Notes: generated by a model from the sequence alone, not told the origin. Positions 1-8,283 are shown, numbered from the stretch's first letter. The stretch is 33,369 bases of DNA from CAYXDR01 sp046498185 (GCA_046498185.1 JAWOBE010000177.1:1-33369), one strand, 5' to 3'. Made by a program: numbers and translations.

Positions 1-845
1 GGCGCGAATCCACCCGCGGCGACCACTGCTTCCTGCAGGGTCATATTTTGTTTTATCGCATAGGAACCCGGCCTGCGAACCGCGCCGTCCACGAAGTATT
101 CACCGGCCTCAGCCACATAAATTACATCCCCGCCGTTGATATCTATGTTCAGCTCTGTTGCGCCGTCATCGATCAGCTTTCCCAAATCCACATAAAAAAC
201 ACCTTCACCCGGAGTTTCACCTGGTTTGGGTGTGGCACCACGCCGCCGCACTTGCACTGTGTGTCCGGCCTTTTCAGTCAATCCGCCTCCCAGGGCAAGC
301 ACATCCAGCAGGCGCTGTTTGGACACATAATCGTATGTTCCAGGGCTTTTGAACTGCCCAACCAAGGTCACTCTCTGGCTGTAATGTTCTTCTACAAAGA
401 TGCCCACATGGGGGTTCTTGATGTATTTCTCACCATACGCGTTTTCGATAAAGGTTTCGGCTTCCCGCGCTGTCATGCCGTCCACCTTGACTTGCCCGAG
501 AAGAGGAAGGGTAATATAACCCCTGGAGCTGATTCTCGCTTTGCTGCACAACTCTTTGGCCTCGAATATATCCACCTGCAGCAGGTCGCCTGCTCCGAGG
601 ATGTAATCACCCGGATCCACACTCAGCTGGGCCTGGCTCATTAGCTGATCGTTTAACGTTTCGATTTCGCGTGCTCGCTCGTCGTCAAAAACGGTACCCG
701 AGGTGGAAGAATCCTCTCCGTTTCCTCCACCCTCACCCAGGTACCCCGGGGAACCGGTGGAGCAAGCCGAAAGAAACAGCAAGGCGGAGATGACCAGAAT
801 TCCCCGGAAAACTCTGCTTTTCAGGAGATTCAAAACGTCGTTCAC
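1..845 (-). CDS. Polysaccharide export outer-membrane lipoprotein (Wza/SLBB family), partial
   Basis: This would be the outer-membrane channel component for capsule or exopolysaccharide export. The reading frame enters from the left edge, so the C-terminus is missing; about 281 codons are visible. I read a GTG start at 845 behind a GGAAAAGG ribosome site. A hydrophobic leader ends in the lipobox LFLSAC, with the acylated cysteine at about residue 28. A Gly/Ser-rich stretch follows, then the family's opening motif (YILGAGDLLQVDIF, about residues 81-94), a Poly_export domain, an SLBB domain (VTLVGQFKSPGTYDY) and the beginning of a second SLBB domain (FVDGAVRRPGSY). The stop of the FecR-like gene lies only 21 bp upstream, so the two are probably co-transcribed. 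Seen: lipobox and domain motifs. Known: Wza-family architecture. The polymer exported cannot be inferred here. Confidence 0.9.
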   Translation of the reverse strand, partial: MNDVLNLLKSRVFRGILVISALLFLSACSTGSPGYLGEGGGNGEDSSTSGTVFDDERAREIETLNDQLMSQAQLSVDPGDYILGAGDLLQVDIFEAKELCSKARISSRGYITLPLLGQVKVDGMTAREAETFIENAYGEKYIKNPHVGIFVEEHYSQRVTLVGQFKSPGTYDYVSKQRLLDVLALGGGLTEKAGHTVQVRRRGATPKPGETPGEGVFYVDLGKLIDDGATELNIDINGGDVIYVAEAGEYFVDGAVRRPGSYAIKQNMTLQEAVVAAGGFA

Positions 846-866
846 GACCTTTTCCTTTAAAATCAA

Positions 867-1586
867 TTATGGCCTGAAGGGGCTTGTAGCGCCCCCGTCA
901 TCATCGTCGAAAGGATCCCACAAGATAACGCCACCGATAACCGCACCGACAGCTGCGCCAGCCAAAATCTTGGTCTGCAGCTCCTCGCTGACCGATGCTA
1001 CGGCTCCCCCCTCTTCCAGGTTCGCCTGGGCATTCTGGACCATAAACCTCTTTCCGGGTTCAAGCACCTGGCGACCGCTTGAATTAACCAGCACCAGTTT
1101 TCCCCCTTCAATGACGCCTATTTCCATTCCGCCGTTCTCGAAAAGCAGGTAGCCTTTTACGCCGAACGTGTCGGTTGATACCTCGATCACCGCGCTTTCA
1201 ACATTTACAGTATCCTTTGGAGTACTGAAACTCAATGGAGACTTAAGCTCACCCAGCGCAAAATATACCCGCCCTTGCTCGACGAAAATATCCGTGCCGC
1301 CTGAAACAGACCTGACCGAAAACTTGGTATTTTCGGTGGAAACCAGGTAAACACCTTCCATCCGGACTCCGCATTTCCGTTTTGATTGAAGAATTTTCCC
1401 GACCGGTAGAGGGGCTTCACTGCTCAACTCGCCTACTTTTTGATCTCCCTCAAAAATAATAAGTTTGCCCTCAGGGAGAACTCTCGCGCCGTCCAGTCCG
1501 GCTGCCAAAGAGCCTCCGCATAAGCCCAACACAAATAAAAACACAACCGCCTGAACCAATCCGTTTTTCCGAAAATACATAACCAC
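867..1586 (-). CDS. FecR-domain envelope protein with C-terminal glycine-zipper segment
   Basis: This 239-residue protein starts at GTG 1586 behind an AAAGGGGG ribosome site; an in-frame ATG at 1580 is an alternative. It has an N-terminal signal segment (hydrophobic residues about 9-28, then GGSLAAG) and a beta-rich FecR-like domain (about residues 60-195) of alternating short strands such as TDIFVEQGRVYFALG and VIEVSTDTFGVKGYL. Near the C-terminus is a small-residue hydrophobic segment (AGAAVGAVIGGVILW) followed by an Asp-rich tail (FDDDDGG). FecR domains are periplasmic; this one has no sigma factor or TonB receptor beside it, so iron signalling is unlikely. Its position directly before a Wza-like gene suggests a role in polysaccharide secretion or the envelope. 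The domain assignment is moderately sure; the function is inference. Confidence 0.7.
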   Translation of the reverse strand: MVMYFRKNGLVQAVVFLFVLGLCGGSLAAGLDGARVLPEGKLIIFEGDQKVGELSSEAPLPVGKILQSKRKCGVRMEGVYLVSTENTKFSVRSVSGGTDIFVEQGRVYFALGELKSPLSFSTPKDTVNVESAVIEVSTDTFGVKGYLLFENGGMEIGVIEGGKLVLVNSSGRQVLEPGKRFMVQNAQANLEEGGAVASVSEELQTKILAGAAVGAVIGGVILWDPFDDDDGGATSPFRP

Positions 1587-1998
1587 GGCTTTCCCCCTTT
1601 CTTTCCTGTTTACTTTTCTTTCGATTTATTTTTTTGAATTCTTTACAATTCACTACCGAAAGATTTTTCAGCAAGTTTTACAAAGTCCTGTTTAAGCCAA
1701 TTCAAACATTCTATTAAATCAGTAACACCCGGAGATACCCCTGTCAAGGTTTTTCGGAAAATTTTCAAGTCGTAGCGATGATATTTTTTTACATGAAATT
1801 ATTAGTTATTTCAATAAAATATAGTGTATGTCCTTGTGAGAGCCGATGGTATGCACTATATCCTTAGCGCCGTTCGGACAAAATCGCGGTCAAAAACCGT
1901 TCCCACAGTTATGTGCCTTCATTTGGTTGTGGAAGTTTATGCGAGCGGACAAAGAGGTGCTCTGAACTTATAGCCCTGGGTGGGAATCTGTTGTGTCT
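1587..1998. other. Intergenic region with one REP-like element
   Basis: About 410 bp separate the FecR-like gene (reading left) from the 3' end of the globin-sensor gene. It contains the REP-like copy at 1875-1908 and AT-rich DNA at 1610-1830. On the minus strand a TTGACA-like box (1742-1747) lies about 155 bp upstream of the FecR gene, but the hexamer 17 bp downstream is a poor -10, so I do not call a promoter. No open reading frame with a credible ribosome site was found. Confidence 0.6.
1875..1908 (+). repeat. REP-like palindromic element, copy 1
   Basis: The core is ATCGCGGTCAAAAACCGTTC followed by CCACAG, preceded by CGGACAAA. The stem CGCGGT/ACCGT is imperfect. It is the first of eight related copies in the window, all in intergenic DNA. 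Confidence 0.8.
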
Positions 1999-2934
1999 CT
2001 ATCTCCCGGCCCGGGGTTCCACGCGGCCAACAAGGTAGTAGACTATTCCCAGAACCAGCAACCCCCCGATAAGCACTCCGAAGGTGACAGCGTCTTTTTC
2101 GTCGATCGCAGCGACGAAAAGTTTGCGGATAAAAGCCACGAGCGCAAGCTCCACGAATACCAGCACGTGGAAATGACCTCCACGGAGATGCTCAACCTGG
2201 GTATGCAGAAGTTCAACCATCATCCACAAAATCAGCAGGGATCCCAGAGCCTTTATAATTCCTGTTTCGAGACTGGCTTTGAGAGCAAATAACATATCCG
2301 AAATCAATAGCCCGGTTACTGCGGCCGCCATCAGCACAAGTCCCACCATCAGGATGAGATTCAACCCGTGAAGGGCACGCTCGGCCCATCGAACAAGGTA
2401 GAATTCAACCCTGTGGGACAAAAAAACTTTTTTGAGCTCCGCTTCCCGGTATGAGCTTGTCATGATATCCAGGCTGATATCCAGTACCTTTTCGAGGGAA
2501 TCGGTCAAATCCGCACGCAGCCGTGCATCCTCCACCTCAGCTTCCAGCTGCCTGAGGCAAAAAATACGGATGAAATTCATTGCGGAATTTACGTAGTGGC
2601 CCTTCAAACCGATTTTTACATGCACGGACCCTATGCGCTGAAGTCTCATATAGAGATGGTGGTCATATTTGGAAGTGAGAATATTTTTGAACCATACTTT
2701 GATTGTCTTTTTGCGATTCTCTATAGCATCCTCTGTGCGAAAGTAAGCCGCGGTATTGGGGTTTTCCATGAGGAAATCATAAAACTCTTCAGCCAGCCGG
2801 TCCGATGCGGGAAGGAGGATTTCGGCCAGTTTCGACAGGTTTTTCTCATCAGCCGACGTGAATCGGTAATTCTTGAGTATCTCGTTCATGCTTTCCATAG
2901 ATAATATTAAATCATATACGTTTCCATAAGTCAC
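1999..2934 (-). CDS. Protoglobin sensor fused to a PsiE-like membrane domain
   Basis: This looks like a membrane-bound haem sensor. Residues about 15-175 match the protoglobin/globin-coupled-sensor fold: an N-terminal helix, the segment FYDFLMENPNTAAYF, and the proximal-histidine motif IGSVHVKIGLKGHYV, where H105 should ligate haem. Residues about 185-305 hold four hydrophobic helices (roughly 191-212, 225-247, 256-276, 284-304) with the PsiE-like element ELLHTQVEHLRGGHFHVLVFVELALVAFIRK. No GGDEF, kinase or methyl-accepting output domain is present, so the PsiE-like part is the likely output. The start is uncertain: a GTG at 2934 gives 311 residues, and an ATG at 2898 gives a slightly shorter protein; neither has a strong ribosome site. 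It stands alone, with repeats on both sides. Domain calls are from motif recognition; the ligand (oxygen, CO, NO or sulfide) is unknown. Confidence 0.82.
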   Translation of the reverse strand: MTYGNVYDLILSMESMNEILKNYRFTSADEKNLSKLAEILLPASDRLAEEFYDFLMENPNTAAYFRTEDAIENRKKTIKVWFKNILTSKYDHHLYMRLQRIGSVHVKIGLKGHYVNSAMNFIRIFCLRQLEAEVEDARLRADLTDSLEKVLDISLDIMTSSYREAELKKVFLSHRVEFYLVRWAERALHGLNLILMVGLVLMAAAVTGLLISDMLFALKASLETGIIKALGSLLILWMMVELLHTQVEHLRGGHFHVLVFVELALVAFIRKLFVAAIDEKDAVTFGVLIGGLLVLGIVYYLVGRVEPRAGR

Positions 2935-3011
2935 GGATGAAGTTTTTTACCCAGCAGAATGGAAAGGGATGTGGCGAGTATCAAAATGAAATTGTGACTA
3001 GAATCAGCGCT

Positions 3012-3046
3012 CGGACAAAATACCGGTTAAAAACCACTCCCACAGG
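3012..3046 (+). repeat. REP-like palindromic element, copy 2 (degenerate)
   Basis: The core is ACCGGTTAAAAACCACTCCC followed by ACAGG, preceded by CGGACAAAAT. The stem is weaker than in the other copies. It lies immediately after a TCAAAATGAAATTGTGAC block, a partner sequence also found beside copies 3 and 6. Confidence 0.7.
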
Positions 3047-3099
3047 ATATAGAAGGAATTTCAGTGCTGTTGAGTATTGTTGTTTGAGCCGATTTCGAC

Positions 3100-3129
3100 T
3101 TGACAGTAGACTACGAATCTGCATTTTAT
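3100..3129 (+). promoter_or_regulatory. Candidate sigma70 promoter for the TAXI-TRAP genes
   Basis: A perfect -35 TTGACA (3100-3105) is followed after 18 bp by TTTTAT (3124-3129), which matches the -10 consensus at four of six positions. It would give a 5' UTR of about 180 nt before the ATG at 3318. Moderate to low confidence. Confidence 0.4.
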
Positions 3130-3317
3130 TAAACAATAACCTTTTCCGGGGCACTGCATCCACTCGGATACCGGTAGTTGTTTACATTCCACGCTACTCC
3201 AGACCACCCCGCCCCTTGTGCATTACTAATTCTCATCAACGGGAGATTCATAAATTGAAGTCCCTGAAGAGTGAGAGCCTTTAATTGCTTCACATGCAAC
3301 AGAAAGGAGGATGTGCA

Positions 3318-4340
3318 ATGAAATTCAGAAAGATTTTTGGTCCTGCAGTCATTTGTTTCCTGGCATTTTGCGTATTGGCAGGTGCTACGCCAACCGCGGC
3401 CCAAAGTGCGGACAAACCCTCAAACCTCATTATAGCTACAGCCACAACCGGAGGCACCTATTACCCCATAGGCGTGGGAATGGCCTCCCTTTGGTCCATA
3501 AAACTCGCAAAGGACCATGGGATTCAGGTTCAGCCCATCACATCAGCCGGCTCCGGCGAAAATATCAACATGCTGAGAAATAAAGAAGTGGAGCTTGCCA
3601 TCCTCCAGGGTCTTTTCGGGAAAAGCGCCTGGAGAGGGCTTGGCACCTACAAGGATAACCCGCTTAAAACCCTCCGGAGCATAACCATGTTGTGGCCCAA
3701 CGTGGAGCACTTTGTGGTCACCAGCAACAAAGTCAAAACCGGCACCGTTACAGACATCAAAGGCCTGCGGTTCTCCATAGGCAGGGCCGGTTCAGGAACC
3801 GAGAGGTCCGGGTTGACCATCATGTCCGCTCTCGGTTTGGGCCGTGATGATGTCGAAGGAGTGTACCTGGGCTATTTCGAGTCCTCTTCCGCCATGAAAG
3901 ACAAGCGAATAGACGGGGCCAATATCCCGGCCGGCCCACCGGTTGCGGCGATAACGGATCTTTTCGCGGCTCCGGGCCTCGATGTAACCGTTCTCCAATT
4001 CACCGATGAACAGCTGAAGGCAATCAATGAACAGACCGCCTATCCGGGCTATCGGTATGTCGTTCAAGCGGGTACCTACCCCGGCCAGGATAAAGACGTG
4101 GAGACAATCGCCCAGCCTAACCTGCTGGTCTGCCGTGATGACATACCGGAAGAAGTGGTTTACCAGCTGACAAAAACTCTTTTCGAAAATCCGGGGTTTC
4201 TTAAACAGGTCCATAAGATGGGCGAATGGATCACCCTGGAAAATGCTCTTTCCGGGCTCCCTGCACCGCTTCATCCTGGAGCTCTAAAATTCTACAAAGA
4301 AAAGGGACTTGACATTCCACCTGAGCTGACCATGCAATAA
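3318..4340 (+). CDS. TAXI-family TRAP transporter solute-binding protein
   Basis: This is the periplasmic substrate-capturing subunit of a TRAP transporter of the TAXI type. The ATG at 3318 has a strong ribosome site (AAAGGAGG, 7 bp upstream) and gives 340 residues, usual for the family. A signal peptide (about residues 1-29, ending near PTAAQS) is followed by the family's opening motif IIATATTGGTYYPIGVG, then ITSAGSGENINMLRNKEVELAI and GRAGSGTERSG. The fused permease gene follows after a hairpin, the normal genetic arrangement. TAXI proteins are thought to bind small organic acids or amino acids such as glutamate; nothing here defines the substrate. Family assignment is secure from motifs and context. 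Confidence 0.93.
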   Translation: MKFRKIFGPAVICFLAFCVLAGATPTAAQSADKPSNLIIATATTGGTYYPIGVGMASLWSIKLAKDHGIQVQPITSAGSGENINMLRNKEVELAILQGLFGKSAWRGLGTYKDNPLKTLRSITMLWPNVEHFVVTSNKVKTGTVTDIKGLRFSIGRAGSGTERSGLTIMSALGLGRDDVEGVYLGYFESSSAMKDKRIDGANIPAGPPVAAITDLFAAPGLDVTVLQFTDEQLKAINEQTAYPGYRYVVQAGTYPGQDKDVETIAQPNLLVCRDDIPEEVVYQLTKTLFENPGFLKQVHKMGEWITLENALSGLPAPLHPGALKFYKEKGLDIPPELTMQ

Positions 4341-4347
4341 CAGCTTC

Positions 4348-4374
4348 GGGGCGGCCGTTTCCTGAGGCCGCCCC
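4348..4374 (+). terminator. Intercistronic hairpin between TRAP binding protein and permease
   Basis: A perfect 9 bp GC stem, GGGGCGGCC (4348-4356) and GGCCGCCCC (4366-4374), closes a 9 nt loop just after the binding-protein stop. There is no U-run, so it is more likely a processing or stability element, or a partial terminator, that lets the binding protein be made in excess of the permease. Confidence 0.65.
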
Positions 4375-4404
4375 CTCATTTAAAAGACAAAACCCGGAGA
4401 AGAG

Positions 4405-6495
4405 ATGGATCAGCAAAGCGGGAGCGGTCCCGGCAACACCGACGGCGCAGAAGTCTCCACCATGCACCGCAGGCTCTCGGGCGCGTGGAAAGGCATGTTC
4501 TACTGGACCGCAGTGGCGGCTTCTCTTTTTCATATCGGCGTAAACACGCTCGATTTCATGGTCATGCCTTCGGTTTACCGTAACGCGTGCCACATGGGCT
4601 TCGTGCTTACACTTTGTTTCCTGCTTTATCCGTGGAGCAAAAAACGCCCGGGTGCGGGCCGCGGAATCGATTTGTTTCTGATTGCAGGCACAATCGCCAT
4701 TACCTTCTACATCCTCATTTTCCAGCAGGAACTTCACCTGGAACGGCAGTCCATCCCCATAATGAGGGATTATATTTTTGCCGCCGCCGCACTCGCGATA
4801 CTCATCGTCGGTACATGGCGCGCAGGCGGAGCTATTATCCCGGTACTTTCCATTCTTTTCATCTCCTACGCCCTGTTTCTCGGCAAATGGATACCGGGTG
4901 TCTTCCATTACCGGGGGGTTCATCCGGGCAGGCTTCTTTACAGGATGTATCTGACCGACGAAGGGATATTCGGCACGATCTGCACCATCAGTTCAACTTA
5001 CGTGTTTCTGTTTATACTTTTCGGGGCATTTCTTTTGAAATCCGGGGCCGGCGATTTCATCGTACAGCTCGCCCAGGCGCTTGCAGGGAAAAGAGTGGGT
5101 GGCCCGGCTAAAATAGCAATAATTTCATCCGGATTTATGGGGTCTGTTTCAGGATCGGCGGTTGCGAACACGGTCACGACCGGATCTATGACAATACCCC
5201 TTATGAAAAAACTTGGTTTTCGACCCGCGTTTGCAGCCGCCGTTGAGGCCGCCGCTTCCACCGGCGGTCAGTTCATGCCGCCGATCATGGGGGCCGGGGC
5301 GTTCATAATGGCTCAGTGGACCGGGATTTCCTACCTTCACATCATTGCTGTCTCTGCAATCCCTGCTCTAATGTATTTTTTGACAGTCGGTTTTTTCGTA
5401 CACGTGGAAGCCCTGAAAACCAGAGTTGAAACTCTCGATGAAGAAACATTGCCTTCGGTGCGCGAGGTCCTCAAGACCGGGTACGTGTTCCTTGTGCCCG
5501 TCGGTCTCCTCATACTGCTCCTGGTACGCGGATTTACTCCTACATATGCTGCGGTTATCAGCATGGCGGCCATCGTGGTTGTCAGCTGGTTCAGGAAAGA
5601 AACCCGGATGAGCTTCAGCGATATTCTCGACACCCTTTTCATGGGGGCAAAGAACGCGATCTCCACTTCCGCCATCCTGATCTGTGCGGGTATAGTCATT
5701 GCAGTGACCGGGATAACAGGCCTGGGAGTAACCTTTTCAGGCCAGGTTCTTGAATTATCGATGGGAATCCGCCTCCTTGCCATTGTGCTCGTCGCCCTGG
5801 CCTCCCTGGTGCTGGGCATGGGCCTGCCCGTCACTGCCTCTTATATTTTTCTCGCGGTGCTGGCCGGGCCTGCATTGCAGCAACTGGGAATGAGCCTACT
5901 GGCGGCCCACATGATGATATTCTGGTATTCCCAGGATGCCAACGTCACGCCTCCGGTATGCCTGACCGCTTATGCTGCATCCGGCATAGCGAAATCACCT
6001 CCCATGGAGACGGGTTTCCTATCCTGGAAACTTGCAAAGGGGCTTTATATAATCCCGCTGATGTTCGTGTATACCCCTATCCTGTTTGAAGGCCCCGTCC
6101 ATGAAGTTATCTGGACCGCCGTTACGGGTATCATCGGTTTGTTCGGGTTTGTCGTTACATGGGAAGGCTTTTACCGGAAGCACATAGGAATCTTGAAGCG
6201 CGCCTTAGTAGGGCTTGCATCGCTTGTACTTCTTTTTCCCAGAATAACCGGAGAAGTCTTTGCCTTTTTTTCCAAAAACTCGGTAGCCGAAAAGGCTTTA
6301 AGCGAAGAAGAAATGCTTGCAAAAGCCGCTGCAGAGGCTGCACGTATAGCCCAAGGCCTACCTGCGGAAACGGTTGAAGCGGCGATTCGCCAGATCCCCT
6401 TTTGGCCCGACCAAATGATTACCTCCCTGGCTGGCCTTGCTGTGATTCTCATGATATTGTTGCCGCAGCGTCTAAACGCAAGGAAGAAAGCTTGA
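4405..6495 (+). CDS. TRAP transporter fused permease (DctQM-type)
   Basis: This is the membrane subunit of a TRAP transporter, with the small (4-helix) and large (12-helix) proteins fused in one chain of 696 residues. The start ATG 4405 follows CGGAGAAGAG. The N-terminal part (to about residue 180) supplies the small-subunit helices. The large-subunit part shows the family signatures GGQFMPPIMGAGAFIMAQW and MIFWYSQDANVTPPVCLTAY. Near the C-terminus is a charged, Ala-rich helical stretch (SEEEMLAKAAAEAARIAQ) before a last hydrophobic segment, which I regard as a soluble insertion. It is co-directional with the TAXI binding protein 65 bp upstream; its stop lies 11 bp from the convergent GGDEF gene. 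Energy comes from a Na+ or H+ gradient (family knowledge). Confidence 0.94.
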   Translation: MDQQSGSGPGNTDGAEVSTMHRRLSGAWKGMFYWTAVAASLFHIGVNTLDFMVMPSVYRNACHMGFVLTLCFLLYPWSKKRPGAGRGIDLFLIAGTIAITFYILIFQQELHLERQSIPIMRDYIFAAAALAILIVGTWRAGGAIIPVLSILFISYALFLGKWIPGVFHYRGVHPGRLLYRMYLTDEGIFGTICTISSTYVFLFILFGAFLLKSGAGDFIVQLAQALAGKRVGGPAKIAIISSGFMGSVSGSAVANTVTTGSMTIPLMKKLGFRPAFAAAVEAAASTGGQFMPPIMGAGAFIMAQWTGISYLHIIAVSAIPALMYFLTVGFFVHVEALKTRVETLDEETLPSVREVLKTGYVFLVPVGLLILLLVRGFTPTYAAVISMAAIVVVSWFRKETRMSFSDILDTLFMGAKNAISTSAILICAGIVIAVTGITGLGVTFSGQVLELSMGIRLLAIVLVALASLVLGMGLPVTASYIFLAVLAGPALQQLGMSLLAAHMMIFWYSQDANVTPPVCLTAYAASGIAKSPPMETGFLSWKLAKGLYIIPLMFVYTPILFEGPVHEVIWTAVTGIIGLFGFVVTWEGFYRKHIGILKRALVGLASLVLLFPRITGEVFAFFSKNSVAEKALSEEEMLAKAAAEAARIAQGLPAETVEAAIRQIPFWPDQMITSLAGLAVILMILLPQRLNARKKA

Positions 6496-6505
6496 AGCCG
6501 AAAAT

Positions 6506-7534
6506 CTAAAGCAATGTGGCATAGTCGGCTTGTTTTTCTGCGATGATTTTATTGTTTCCATTGTCGTGAGGGTCTTCTTCCAGGCCGTTGTCGGTCCGAT
6601 CGGTTGCAACACGGTTCCGGCCGTCGCATTTCGCCTTGTATAGAGCGCGGTCGGATCGCACAACTACTTCATCGAAATCAGGAAGTCCGGCAACTGCGCA
6701 AGCGACCCCGATGCTGACGGTTATACTGGCGGTCGCCCCGTCGACATCAATCTGCATTCGCTCGAGCCCGTCCCTCAAGCGTTCGGCGACTGCGATACCG
6801 TTTTCAAGTATCGTTTCGGGCAGCAGCATAGCGAATTCCTCACCCCCTATCCTACCGAACACATCAACCGAACGTATACATGCCTTCCCAAACGCTGCCA
6901 GGGATTCCAATACGGCGTCGCCTGCCTGGTGTCCATACGTATCGTTTATATTTTTAAAATAATCGATATCAATCATAAGCAAGACCAGAGGGCTGCCGTT
7001 CCGCCTGGCTCTCTCAAATTCCAGCCGGGAGAGTTCGAAAAAATGCCTTCTGTTGTATAAACCGGTAAGGGAATCGGTGGTGGCCATTTCGATAAGCCTC
7101 TCCTCCGCCGATTTTTCAGAGGTGATATCCCTGTAAACAACGAAAAATCCGGCCACTTCTCCTTCAACGATCACCGGGGCGGATTTCATTGCCACATTAA
7201 TCCTGGTCCCGTCTTTGCGTCTGCGCAAGGTCTTGGCGTTGATTGTTTCTCCCTTTTTTATAATACGCCTGAAGTCTTGAGCCTCTTCCTTTTTTTCATC
7301 GGGCGGCAACAATTCGCTGACATTTTGGCCCTTGGCTTCTTCCGCTCTGTAGCCGAACATTTCGGTGAACGCTGCATTTACGCGGGTAATACTGCCGTCG
7401 GGATCAAAAATTACAACAGCTTCAGGGAGATTTTCTAAGACGCTTTCCAAATAAGCGCAATGAAACAAGAGGGGCTTTAACTCATGAATTTCATTCGAGG
7501 AGCTGTATTTGTCTTTGTTTGTCCGCGATGCCAT
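6506..7534 (-). CDS. PAS-GGDEF diguanylate cyclase
   Basis: The protein makes the second messenger cyclic di-GMP. It has 342 residues: a PAS domain at about 28-145 (VIFDPDGSITRVNAAFTEMFG, then VVYRDITSEKSAEE) and a GGDEF domain at about 150-315. The active site is the intact GGEEF (230-234), with upstream MIDIDYFKNINDTYGH. The inhibitory I-site RxxD is present (R221, D224, five residues before GGEEF), so product inhibition is expected. No transmembrane segment is visible, so it should be a cytosolic sensor. The PAS ligand cannot be told. ATG 7534 has AAGG about 10 bp upstream. The C-terminal tail (about 25 residues) is unstructured and charged. The gene is convergent with the TRAP permease. 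Confidence 0.94.
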   Translation of the reverse strand: MASRTNKDKYSSSNEIHELKPLLFHCAYLESVLENLPEAVVIFDPDGSITRVNAAFTEMFGYRAEEAKGQNVSELLPPDEKKEEAQDFRRIIKKGETINAKTLRRRKDGTRINVAMKSAPVIVEGEVAGFFVVYRDITSEKSAEERLIEMATTDSLTGLYNRRHFFELSRLEFERARRNGSPLVLLMIDIDYFKNINDTYGHQAGDAVLESLAAFGKACIRSVDVFGRIGGEEFAMLLPETILENGIAVAERLRDGLERMQIDVDGATASITVSIGVACAVAGLPDFDEVVVRSDRALYKAKCDGRNRVATDRTDNGLEEDPHDNGNNKIIAEKQADYATLL

Positions 7535-7598
7535 TTTTGTTAACCTTATACTTTCACACTAGTTGAAAATGAAAAGAAGAAGGCCGGGAGCAGTTTTT

Positions 7599-8012
7599 TT
7601 ATTCGGCGGTCGTAGCGCGGCGGTGCGCTTCATCGATGCGATCCCTCAAATAACCTAGTATCCGGGATTGGTAGCTTTCCAAATCAAAACAAACAGCATC
7701 CTCGCCAAGCAGGCCGTCGGGAACGAAATCCCCGGTTTCTTCAGGATCCGTGACCATTTGCCCGTAAAAGCAAACCGAAAGCCAGCGTGGTTCATCTTCG
7801 ATTACATCAACCATCACGAAAAGAGGCCTGTTTTTTTGATTAATATGCGCCGCCCTCAGCGAATAAGAAATTCCCGGCCGCGCATTGAAATCAAGCAAGA
7901 TATCATCTTTGGCTGAAAGATAATCCTTAAGCTCAATGAACGCCGTCTTGCAAAGATTGTCATCTTTAGGCCAATTGGCTATAAATTCACTTATTTCTTT
8001 ATCATTTAGCAT
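7599..8012 (-). CDS. Small acidic protein of unknown function
   Basis: I do not recognise this family. I choose the ATG at 8012 (MLNDKEISEFIANWPKDD), preceded by TTAGGTG, which gives 137 residues; longer upstream starts would run through a palindrome and are less likely. The protein is soluble, acidic and lacks a signal peptide. Visible blocks are a central strand pair (RPLFVMVDVIEDEPRWLSV), a DxxD-rich stretch (DFVPDGLLGEDAVCFDLE) and a C-terminal helix (YLRDRIDEAHRRA). The gene lies 64 bp upstream of the diguanylate cyclase start and in the same direction, so they may be co-transcribed. A perfect 15 bp palindrome sits just before its ribosome site. Function unknown. Confidence 0.7.
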   Translation of the reverse strand: MLNDKEISEFIANWPKDDNLCKTAFIELKDYLSAKDDILLDFNARPGISYSLRAAHINQKNRPLFVMVDVIEDEPRWLSVCFYGQMVTDPEETGDFVPDGLLGEDAVCFDLESYQSRILGYLRDRIDEAHRRATTAE

Positions 8013-8028
8013 TATAATACACCTAACT

Positions 8029-8043
8029 TTCGGTATTACCGAA
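8029..8043. promoter_or_regulatory. Perfect 15 bp palindrome, candidate operator
   Basis: TTCGGTATTACCGAA is a perfect 7+1+7 palindrome placed 17 bp before the start codon of the small unknown gene at 8012, partly overlapping its leader. It would suit a dimeric repressor. The regulator is unknown. Confidence 0.5.
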
Positions 8044-8212
8044 TAAATATAAAAAGAAAGATAAATCAACGAATATGAATAGCCGGAGAATGCACCTAAC
8101 TTTATAAATATAGAAAATATCGGCCGTACTTTTCAAGTACTAAATGTGAAGTTTTTTCTTTTTGTCGACCGGATTGTATTTCCGTAATAGCGGTGATAAG
8201 TGCGGACCAGGC

Positions 8213-8283
8213 CAAAATTTCATTTCGGCACTCCAGAAACGAAAGGAAAAAAAACGCCTTAGGAGTGTCGAAACGAAGTTTTG
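8213..8283. repeat. 22 bp imperfect inverted repeat element
   Basis: The arms 8213-8234 and 8262-8283 match at 19 of 22 positions and enclose 27 bp. The right arm (GGAGTGTCGAAACGAAGTTT) resembles blocks at 17385-17410 and 2976-3000, each next to a REP-like element. Confidence 0.7.

Larger units (their letters stand above)
2935..3317. other. Intergenic region upstream of the TAXI-TRAP genes
   Basis: The region separates the divergent globin-sensor and TAXI genes. It holds a palindrome-like block (2976-3000) directly followed by a REP-like copy (3012-3046), then a candidate promoter at 3100-3129. Open frames across this stretch have no ribosome site and cross the repeats, so I regard them as non-coding. 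Confidence 0.6.

Noticed and set aside
48..644. Plus-strand frame of 198 codons at the left edge
   Set aside because: It is the antisense of the Wza-like gene, which has a lipobox, Poly_export and SLBB motifs.
1719..1747. TTGACA-like box upstream of the FecR gene as a promoter
   Set aside because: The hexamer at the right distance (TACTGA) matches the -10 consensus at only two positions.
2937..3284. Plus-strand frame in the gap upstream of the TAXI gene
   Set aside because: It passes through a REP-like copy and a candidate promoter, has no ribosome site and the peptide resembles nothing.
4231..4923. Minus-strand frame opposite the TRAP genes
   Set aside because: It covers the end of the binding protein, the intercistronic hairpin and the permease start; its composition is that of an antisense shadow.
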